Assembly: GCA_015179025.1 (NCBI GenBank)
Contig: WHUX01000644.1
Location: 1-15,775, forward strand
Reading direction: 5' to 3'
Source: Terfezia claveryi
Lineage: Eukaryota > Ascomycota > Pezizomycetes > Pezizales > Pezizaceae
DNA: 15,775 nucleotides
Part shown: one piece after another, positions 8,281-14,357 of the stretch
How the letters are laid out: each line of letters begins with the position of its first letter
How positions within the stretch are numbered: the first letter of the stretch is position 1
Translations under genes and position numbers: made by a program
The notes under the pieces: generated by a model
The model's database searches: none
The model's input: the letters and a program-made list of their open reading frames with translations, nothing else
What the model was told of the DNA's origin: nothing

Positions 8281-9416
8281 GTGTATGGAAGGGATCTAGA
8301 ACTATAGCGAATGGTATAAGATCAGCGTATACACAGGTCAGCTGTGAATCAGTCACAGATTATAGTGAACCGGATAATTGGGAAAATATTAGTGATGCAG
8401 AAGAAACCGATTCAGAAAGAGAACTCGTGACAGCTGTTTCTACGGTACAGAAACAATTCAACCCTGTAACGGAGTTTCCCTTATTATTTCCCAAGACAAT
8501 TCCACAGGAATTACCTCCACTAAGAAAAATTAATCACTCTATCAAACCAAAAGCAGGAGCTACTTGGATACCAAAATGGCGACCCTCAGGACATCGATTT
8601 AGACAACAAATCCATGACAAATTAGTCGAAGAAGAAGCATCAGGTCGCATATATAGAGTAGAAAATGACACAAATGCTGTAGTCATGTTCACTATCCCTA
8701 AACGAGATAAACCGGAAGAAGCCAGACATGTCAATGACTGTCGAGACCGCAATTTAGCTGTCGAACCGGACCACACCCCATTGCCAGATATTAATGAAGC
8801 AATTGAACTAGTAGCGGAGAATCCCATTTGGACTAAGCTCGACTTAGCCGACGGATTTTTTAATATCAGGAACAATAAAGAATCTGAGCAACACTCTACC
8901 TTTTTATGTCACATGGGATATTTCAGAAGTAGAGTTATGCAACAAGGGGATCGTAACGCACCAGCTACCATGGTTCGCGTTATGCATGAAATTTTTAAGG
9001 ACATGGTCTATAAAAATTTAATCATCTATATTGATGATATTATTATATTCTCTAAAACGTATGAAGAACATATAGAATTATTGAAGAAAGTACTTCAACG
9101 TCTACAGGATGAGAAATTCTATCTCAAAGAAAGCAAATGCCAGTTCTTTACTCCAAGATTGGAAATCTTAGGACACGTTTTGACATCAGATGGATTACAT
9201 GTAGACCCGAAGAAGAGGACTACTATATTAACATTTCCAACTCCTACAAGAAAAAAGGATCTTAGAGGATTCCTTGGAATCGTTAATTATCTCAGCAGAT
9301 TTATTCCTGACTTGGCATCGTATGCAAGCACCCTGTCAGAACTGCAAGGAGAAACAAAGAAATGGGAATGGACAGATACTCATAAGCAGCGTTTGAAAAA
9401 CTTAAGGAACTCGTGA
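8121..9416 (+). CDS. pol: Reverse transcriptase segment, element B
   Basis: The largest open frame in the window (431 codons). Roughly the first 45 codons are out-of-frame reading of the protease; true pol sequence begins near 8255 (NIPRFQLSVWKGSR). RT fingers start near residue 130. The first catalytic box WTKLDLADGFF has Asp241, and YIDD is residues 303-306 (9027-9038). The primer-grip and thumb area contains ILGHVLTSDGLHVDPKKR and FLGIVNYLSRFIPDLA. The segment MQQGDRNAPATM replaces the usual MPFGLxNAPATF box. All RT motifs are intact in one frame, making this the best preserved domain. It ends in a one-base loss near 9385, where A has lost a different base four positions away. Confidence 0.93.
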   Translation: MDRLCRRTNILCSSFDWMGHDTRRTCSQQSASNNSCPSGTSYYPTENIPRFQLSVWKGSRTIANGIRSAYTQVSCESVTDYSEPDNWENISDAEETDSERELVTAVSTVQKQFNPVTEFPLLFPKTIPQELPPLRKINHSIKPKAGATWIPKWRPSGHRFRQQIHDKLVEEEASGRIYRVENDTNAVVMFTIPKRDKPEEARHVNDCRDRNLAVEPDHTPLPDINEAIELVAENPIWTKLDLADGFFNIRNNKESEQHSTFLCHMGYFRSRVMQQGDRNAPATMVRVMHEIFKDMVYKNLIIYIDDIIIFSKTYEEHIELLKKVLQRLQDEKFYLKESKCQFFTPRLEILGHVLTSDGLHVDPKKRTTILTFPTPTRKKDLRGFLGIVNYLSRFIPDLASYASTLSELQGETKKWEWTDTHKQRLKNLRNS

Positions 9417-9830
9417 ATTCCCCACATGTTTTAAAACCCTGGAATAATGAATCTACTGAACCCAAATATTTAGTCTGTGATGCTAGTGATGTAGGACTAG
9501 GATCTTGGATAGGTCAAGGACCGTTGACGCACATCAGACCATCATGCTTCCACTCTAGAAAATTTAATCCAGCACAACTCAATTATCCTACCTTTCAAAA
9601 GGAATTATTAGCGATTATTGACTCATTAAAATTTTTTGAAGCACAATTGAGAGGTCACAAGTTCACTATCCTTACCGACCACAAACCATTAGTAACCTTC
9701 CATACTCAAACGCCTGCAAGTCAAAAATTGAGGCGATGGCAAGATTACCTAATGGAATTTGATACAGACATACAGCATACGCAGGAAAGGAAAATTTGAT
9801 AGCAGACGCTCTATCAAGAAAGCATAAATA
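9413..9830 (+). pseudogene. pol: RNase H of element B
   Basis: Open from 9413 to 9799 (128 codons), then continuing in the 9796 frame after one missing C near 9780 compared with A. The acidic active-site residues are visible: Asp23 in DASDVGLGSW, Glu64 in QKELLAIIDS, Asp89 in ILTDHKPL, and the final ADALSR box just after the shift. It is of the Ty3 type, fused C-terminal to RT without a tether duplication. It would remove genomic RNA and generate the plus-strand primer at the polypurine tract. Confidence 0.88.
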
Positions 9831-10416
9831 CTTGGACACTCCCACCACCGAGGACGATTATATCTCCAACAGCATCGATCCTCCTAACCATACCTACAAC
9901 CGCAACATCTCTACCAACGCTTTAAGAACTTTCCACTCACCAGAAACCTCTACTCAGAACAATATGGTTTCTCGCGGAGCTATCAATTTCAAGCATGTCG
10001 ACTGCGACTTCAACAAATGTCGTGGAAGAGCCGAAGAACTTGGACACCATATCTTCTGTCCATACTTCGAGGCATCCAGATGAAGAAAGCGAATATGACA
10101 TGATGAAGGAAGAAGAGTCCTCAGACGAGAGACTCTATCACTATACCAGAAGAAGTTTTCAGCGGGTATGATCGTGTACCCAATATAAACAAGAACAAAC
10201 CCTTAACAGTTCTTGGACTAAGATATAGGCCTCCATCTTCTGAAAACACAACAAAATACCCTCGCTCCTGAAGAAGCGAAAGAAATTGCTATCGACCTGG
10301 CTCATAGCAATTGGCAACAACACAAAAGGATGCACTGGTCCTTTTGCCGTGATTTTTACTGTCCAGTTCATGGCAGCTCCCACGCCATGAACAACCGCAT
10401 GTTCACCGTCGAAACA

Positions 10417-10458
10417 TGTGCAATCTGCAACCACCACGGACATGGCAGTTTGAACTGT
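10417..10458 (+). other. Spacer CCHC knuckle 1, element B
   Basis: CAICNHHGHGSLNC, exact C-X2-C-X4-H-X4-C spacing, located 48 bp after the CRDFYCPVHGSSH cluster. It is intact here, while A has Trp for the second Cys. Confidence 0.82.
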
Positions 10459-10919
10459 GACCTGACAGCCTCAGTTCTTAAGAAGGAGAAGGAATTCCTT
10501 ACGACTCGTATTGCGCATATCTTATCCGCAAATGAGCCTCAAAAGGAACTAGCACCAGTACAACAAACGCCAGCTTATCCACCTCCACCAGCTCTCAGCC
10601 GTGAAGAAGCTATCCAGGAAATCGGAGAATGGGCAAAAAGATGGATTGCCAACAAGCCGACACAACCACTCTCCAACCCAGCATTCAGTTCAGTAACCCT
10701 ACCGAACAGATGACCAACCGACAAATGGAACAGGAGATCATGGAAACTCCTGTTGCCCCACAACAACCATGGAATGCACCTCAACAACCAGCTGCAACCG
10801 CTAGCAGCAGTAAGCAATTCCAATCAACACCGCGCCGTCACCACTCGTTCTAAAAAGCGAGTAGCCATTGACGAAGATTACCCTCTTTCATTCAAGACAC
10901 CAAGACCTCCAGACAGCGT

Positions 10920-10961
10920 TGTGATTTCTGTAAGTTCTCAGGACATAATGCTTCTACATGC
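10920..10961 (+). other. Spacer CCHC knuckle 2, element B
   Basis: CDFCKFSGHNASTC, exact C-X2-C-X4-H-X4-C, the same as in A. In this copy it is out of frame with the segment before it because of indels near 10890-10900. Confidence 0.8.
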
Positions 10962-11203
10962 AAGGAGAAGAAACCCACCATCAATGACTTCAACACAAGG
11001 ATCGAACCGACCCTCAACAAGCTCATTGAAGAGAACACATCAGCGACGGATGGGAAGACGACAAGGACTACTTCATCACACATGGCTTGACCAAGGACAG
11101 GTATGAAAGCCGCATATCAATCATGCATGAGAGTATGTCCTATCTGGAAGAACTACTATGATACCTTTGTGAACCGTAAGGATCATAGAAGAAAGACGGA
11201 TTT

Positions 11204-11461
11204 TTGTATGTCAAGAACCGACAAGGACAATGGAGACTAGTCTTGCCCTCTACCTTTAACATCGAAGGTAAGAACTATCTCGAATTGGTTATTAAAGATG
11301 CACATGAAGCAACCGCTCATGGTGGCATTGAAAAAACGATGAAATATCTTACTGACCGATATGATTGCCAGTCCTTTGCAGAACCAACTAAGGACTATAT
11401 CAGAAGTTGTGATACTTGTCAACGGACAAAGTATTCCAACAAGGCCCACTTGGACTCGTAA
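11204..11461 (+). CDS. pol: Integrase N-terminal zinc-binding domain segment, element B
   Basis: An 85-codon open piece. His34 and His39 (HEATAH) and Cys69 and Cys72 (CDTC) give the HX4H-X29-CX2C pattern of the integrase zinc-binding domain, which helps multimerise integrase and bind the LTR ends. A frameshift at about 11445 (GGC instead of the GGCGC seen at the left edge of A) ends the piece, and integrase continues in the next frame. The preceding 60 codons (RKDHRRKDGFLYVKNRQGQW) are the usual integrase N-terminal extension. Confidence 0.88.
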   Translation: MYVKNRQGQWRLVLPSTFNIEGKNYLELVIKDAHEATAHGGIEKTMKYLTDRYDCQSFAEPTKDYIRSCDTCQRTKYSNKAHLDS

Positions 11462-12231
11462 CCCCATTACATGTACCAAGCAGGCCATGGACTGACATAT
11501 CGATGGATTTTCTTAAAGTAGCACCTGTGTTTACTAAGTGTTCAATTTTGTACCCGAATATTCCTGTTGAAGAAGATCATGTAGTTTGTATTTCACGACT
11601 TTGGACGATTGTCGATAGACAATCAGGATTCAAGTTTCTTATTCCTGTCTCAGATAATTTCACAGCAGAACAATGTACTGCTACCTTTGATACTCATGTA
11701 GTCCCGACTATGGGATACCCTTTCTGTATTGTTTTTGACCGCGACACTCTTTTTATGTCAACGCACTTTCAAGATTGGGCTAGGAATAAAGGAATCAAGT
11801 TGGAACCGTCCACCGCATATCATCCACGTGCAGACGGACAATCGGAAATTGTGAACAAAGAAATTCTACAAGTAGCAAGAGCCTGTAAAATCGAAGGATT
11901 TGATTGGCTACAGAAACTACCAGAGATACAGTTGAAACTTAACTCTAGGTATAATGCCGCTAGACAGAATAGTCCCTTTTCCACACTATTTGGATTTAAT
12001 GCACATCTTGGCGTATCGATACTTCCATACCCCATTAATGCATATGTACCCGCAAATGAACATCATGAGGTAACGTCTAAAAACCTATATGACGCCAAGA
12101 AGACTCAAGCATCTCAAGCGAACAAACGACTACCCAATACAGCCAAATTTTCAGTCGGACAACAAGTTATGCTTTCCTCAGAAAATATCAACCTATCGAA
12201 CGTCTCACCAAACTCAAACCAAAATGGCTAG
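11416..12231 (+). CDS. pol: Integrase catalytic core and start of GPY/F module, element B
   Basis: A 271-codon open piece; the first 9 or so codons are out of frame with the real protein. The DDE triad is Asp31 (SMDF), Asp108 (VFDRD) and Glu144 (GQSEIVNKE); exactly 35 residues separate the last two, the D,D35E pattern. The conserved VDR box is at 66-68. The first and second Asp are 77 residues apart because of an extra stretch of about 20 residues between 38 and 60. The core would join cDNA ends to chromosomal DNA in the nucleus. The frame ends by a shift near 12195 inside the sequence leading to GPY/F (KLKPKWLGPFPI). Confidence 0.93.
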   Translation: MSTDKVFQQGPLGLVTPLHVPSRPWTDISMDFLKVAPVFTKCSILYPNIPVEEDHVVCISRLWTIVDRQSGFKFLIPVSDNFTAEQCTATFDTHVVPTMGYPFCIVFDRDTLFMSTHFQDWARNKGIKLEPSTAYHPRADGQSEIVNKEILQVARACKIEGFDWLQKLPEIQLKLNSRYNAARQNSPFSTLFGFNAHLGVSILPYPINAYVPANEHHEVTSKNLYDAKKTQASQANKRLPNTAKFSVGQQVMLSSENINLSNVSPNSNQNG

Positions 12232-12743
12232 GCCCATTTCCCATTATTTCTAGTAATCGGAAATGCAATAACTATAGCCTAGACCTATCCAGTCAACCTG
12301 ACCTCCACCTCATATATAATACTTTTCATATCAGCAAACTCAAACCCTACTATAAAAACGATCCTACCCAGTTCCCTCACAGACAATCTCAGGAACCAGG
12401 ACCAATTCAAGAGATCGTTATGAAGTTGAAAAGGTATTAGAATTCAGAACAGCTCCTCGAACTGGAGAAAGACAATATAAGGTCAGATGGCTAGGATACC
12501 TCCTAAATATGATTCCTGGTAAACGCCAAGGATATCACCACCGAAATTCTTCAAGACTTCTGGACGACTGGAAGCATAGAAGATACATTTAAGAGACGTT
12601 GAAGGACTAAAGGAAAACAAGGACCACGAACTAGAGATGAGACCCGAGCTCTCATCCAACAAGAACGAGATAGAATCATGAGTCAAGGAAACACTAAGGA
12701 TATTTATGTTAATGCTAATGTATTAACAATGCATCAAATTTAG
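12195..12743 (+). pseudogene. pol: Integrase C-terminus of element B: GPY/F module, chromodomain and basic tail
   Basis: GPY/F motif (KWLGPFPIISS) and HISKLKPYY follow the core. A chromodomain starts near 12413 (RYEVEKVLEFR) and holds QYKVRWLGY, then, after shifts near 12503 and 12520, KYDSW and AKDITTEILQDFW; it ends near 12563. Aromatic residues Tyr, Trp and Trp sit where the methyl-lysine cage is found in chromodomains. Such domains bind methylated histone H3 in fungal chromoviruses and steer integration to heterochromatin (established for the family, inferred here). A TGA at 12600-12602 interrupts a basic tail that otherwise stays open to TAG 12741-12743. Confidence 0.85.
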
Positions 12744-12809
12744 GACGTATGGAAACCAATATGGCAGAGCGAAAGAAGTAAGGATAAGAAATCCTTCTAT
12801 ATGGGGAAG
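12744..12809 (+). other. Untranslated spacer between pol and the 3' LTR of element B
   Basis: A 66-bp purine-rich stretch ending in the polypurine tract; nothing else is seen in it. Confidence 0.5.
12803..12809 (+). other. Polypurine tract of element B
   Basis: GGGGAAG lies directly before the TG of the 3' LTR. Ty3-type elements prime plus-strand DNA synthesis from a purine run in this place. It is short; a longer interrupted purine stretch (about 12767-12790) precedes it. Confidence 0.6.
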
Positions 12810-13006
12810 TGTAATGGAGAACGTTATTTCATTGCTTATATAATTGTTATATACTTTTGTATTTCCTATATTACTACTATGTTATGTAACTAAGCCTCTC
12901 AGTTGAAGGACTAGCCTTCTACCACCTCCTATGCTTTATAAGCGTCCATAGCACGCGAATTTGCCATGGGAATTCCATGGAACTTGCCATATGAGACACC
13001 CTCATT

Positions 13007-13103
13007 ATGGCCACGTGACCTCTGTTTAAGGCGTGTGACTCATTACTATGACCACATGACCATCGTTTAAAGTCGTGTGACTCATTACTATGGCCACATA
13101 ACC
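13007..13103 (+). repeat. U3 tandem repeat with TGACTCA motifs, element B
   Basis: Unit 1 is 13007-13047, unit 2 is 13048-13089, and a partial third unit runs to about 13103. TGACTCA occurs at 13036-13042 and 13078-13084. Unit 1 also has a CACGTG E-box at 13011-13016 that is CACATG in unit 2. The arrangement looks like an enhancer upstream of the TATA box. Confidence 0.65.
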
Positions 13104-13181
13104 CCTTTTGTACAGTGCACCACCTTCTGGTGTGCCACCCTTTATTGTATTTATTTCCTTAGTCATCAGATCTCAGAGGAG

Positions 13182-13189
13182 TATAAATA
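13182..13189 (+). promoter_or_regulatory. TATA box in LTR of element B
   Basis: TATAAATA lies about 370 bp into the LTR. As a 3' LTR promoter in plus orientation it would fire out of B into element C and towards the transposase pseudogene, antisense to both. Confidence 0.6.
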
Positions 13190-13483
13190 GGCTGCTGGAT
13201 TCCCTCTGGAATCCAAAGAAAGACAAGAAGCAATAAGCAAGCACTCAGAGCAAGTAAGCCTATATTCCGATCAGATCAAGATCATATAGCTTAGATAGCA
13301 CAAATCATATAAGATAGATTATACCAGTTAATTACTGTTCCCTTCGGGAACGTCCCACATAGTAATCTCCCTACCCTTCTGAGGTCTTACCTCAGCAGAA
13401 CCGAAATACACAAACGTCCGTGCCTACGGATATAGATTGTATAAACGGTACCGAATGAATACTATCTAGTACCATTTATTACA

Positions 13484-13488
13484 GCTTG
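13484..13488. other. Predicted target-site duplication of element B (GCTTG)
   Basis: The first five bases after B's 3' LTR, lying inside the RT gene of element C. The partner should be left of B's 5' LTR, outside the window. Prediction only. Confidence 0.3.
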
Positions 13489-13965
13489 GACATTCTTGAG
13501 ATTTGCTGGGATTTGCCATTCCTAGACAACAGTAACCTTGGTAGTATCCATCTTGATACCTTCAGTAGTAATAATTAACCTCAGATACTTAACCTCCTGC
13601 ATATGAAACTCATATTTTTTGAGCTTGAGGTATAATCTGGCTTGCTTCAGCTTTTCCAGCACTTGTCGGACATGGATTTTGTACTCTGCCAGGGTGTCTA
13701 AATAGATTAGGATATCGTCAAGGTAGGCCGTGCAGAACACATCCAAAAAGTCTTGTAGGATATCGTTAATAATGTGCTAGAAAGGCCGGGGTGTTGGTTA
13801 AGTTGAAAGGCATGACATTGTACTCTAAGTACCCATACCAGGTTTGGAAGGCCCTTTTCTACTCTTCACTTTCAGCTATTCGGACTAGGTTATAGGCTCC
13901 CCTCAAATCCAGTTTAGTAAACCATTTTGCTTTAGAGAGCCTGGCTCATCAGCAAAAAAAATTCT
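13484..13965 (-). pseudogene. pol: Element C: decayed reverse transcriptase fragment of a different Ty3/gypsy element
   Basis: The minus strand encodes an RT palm distinct from that of A and B: SKAKWFTKLDLRGAYNLVRI (about 13950-13890), YGYLEYNVMPF, HIINDILQDFLDVF, then AYLDDILIY with the YLDD catalytic box at 13714-13725. Further on come QVLEKLKQARLYLKLKKYEF and a GLIITTEGIKMD-like thumb, up to IPANLKNVQA, which stops exactly at B's LTR. At least three TAG stops replace residues that are Trp or Gln in the family, and one frameshift lies near 13780. Upstream of 13950 homology is lost. B inserted into the RT thumb of this older copy, so its remainder (starting FLGFANFY-like) should lie left of the window. 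Confidence 0.85.
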
Positions 13966-14357
13966 CCATCATGACGCAGCAACTAGTTTTGTTCCACCTG
14001 GTGCACCACCAAATTCCTGCTGCCTCTTATGCACCCTGTTCATACTACAAAATTTCTGCTCCCACTCATGCACCCTATGCGCATCCTCAAAATATATGCT
14101 CTACACCTCGAACACCACCAAATTCCCACTTCCTCTCATACACCCTATGTGCACCCTCAAACTTCAGCAGAAAAAATAAACAAATCTGTATCAGGACGTA
14201 TCAACTACTTTTATACCATCCCATGTGTTACAATTTTCTGCTTACCTCTATATACCCCCACACATGCCCTCCTAATATTGGCCTGGCACCTGTTTTACAT
14301 CCGACACTTCACGTTCTTTGTGGCTCTTCTCTCAACTGGTCACAAGTTTATTATTTC
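13966..14357. repeat. Low-complexity stretch with three degenerate direct repeats, no gene
   Basis: Copies of a pyrimidine-rich unit of about 40 bp (core CACCAAATTCC...CTCATGCACCCTATG) lie at about 14004-14043, 14044-14083 and 14113-14152. The rest is AC/CT-rich. Open frames here give only Pro/His/Tyr-rich translations and I do not call them genes. The stretch lies just 3' of the transposase stop codon. Confidence 0.45.

Larger units (their letters stand above)
9830..11239 (+). pseudogene. pol: Long Cys/His-rich spacer between RNase H and integrase, element B
   Basis: This is the counterpart of 225-1640. Open pieces are 9796-10083 (HKYLDTPTTEDDYISNSIDP to the CDFNKC...GHHIFC cluster), 10330-10713 (MHWSFCRDFYCPVHG, knuckle 1 at 10417-10458, then KKEKEFLTTRI and REEAIQEIGEWAKRW), and 10629-10853. 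A Gln/Pro/Asn-rich stretch comes next, and knuckle 2 is at 10920-10961. After knuckle 2 a stretch like IEPTLNKLIEE and an acidic, aromatic stretch lead to integrase. Many one-base indels separate the pieces. Ty3 elements normally have a far shorter linker here. Two CCHC motifs suggest nucleic-acid binding, but the role is unknown. Confidence 0.68.
6898..11461. repeat. Right arm of the 4.56-kb inverted repeat
   Basis: Partner of 1-4565. The right arm continues beyond 11461 as unpaired only because the left arm is cut by the window edge. Confidence 0.93.
6898..13483 (+). mobile_element. Element B: same Ty3/gypsy family, opposite orientation, split by element A
   Basis: The plus strand carries the C-terminal two thirds of gag, then protease, RT, RNase H, the Cys-rich spacer, integrase, GPY/F module, chromodomain, polypurine tract and a complete 3' LTR. 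The 5' LTR, leader and Gag N-terminus are missing: homology to A starts exactly at 6898, the first base outside A's LTR, at the point matching about 4560 in A. This is what an insertion of A into B would leave, with the rest of B expected to the left beyond A's 3' LTR. Many one-base indels break the reading frame. B's right LTR end abuts a foreign RT fragment (element C). Confidence 0.93.
12810..13483 (+). repeat. 3' LTR of element B (674 bp)
   Basis: It begins TGTAATGG directly after a purine run (12803-12809) and ends TTATTACA. The same unit occurs inverted at 6225-6897. It contains a duplicated 41-42 bp U3 repeat (13007-13103), a TATA box (13182-13189) and, downstream, a GC-rich stem-loop-like stretch around 13340-13355 (TTCCC TTC GGGAA). 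The base after the LTR starts an unrelated RT fragment. Confidence 0.95.

Noticed and set aside
8534..8875. 113-codon minus-strand frame opposite the RT, and its counterpart at 2673-2915
   Set aside because: It is the antisense shadow of a conserved RT domain; the sense frame carries all motifs.
10159..10823. Minus-strand frames opposite the spacer of B, and their plus-strand partners in A at 670-900 and 1006-1444
   Set aside because: They appear in both copies only because they are antisense to the conserved spacer; no motif or start context supports them.
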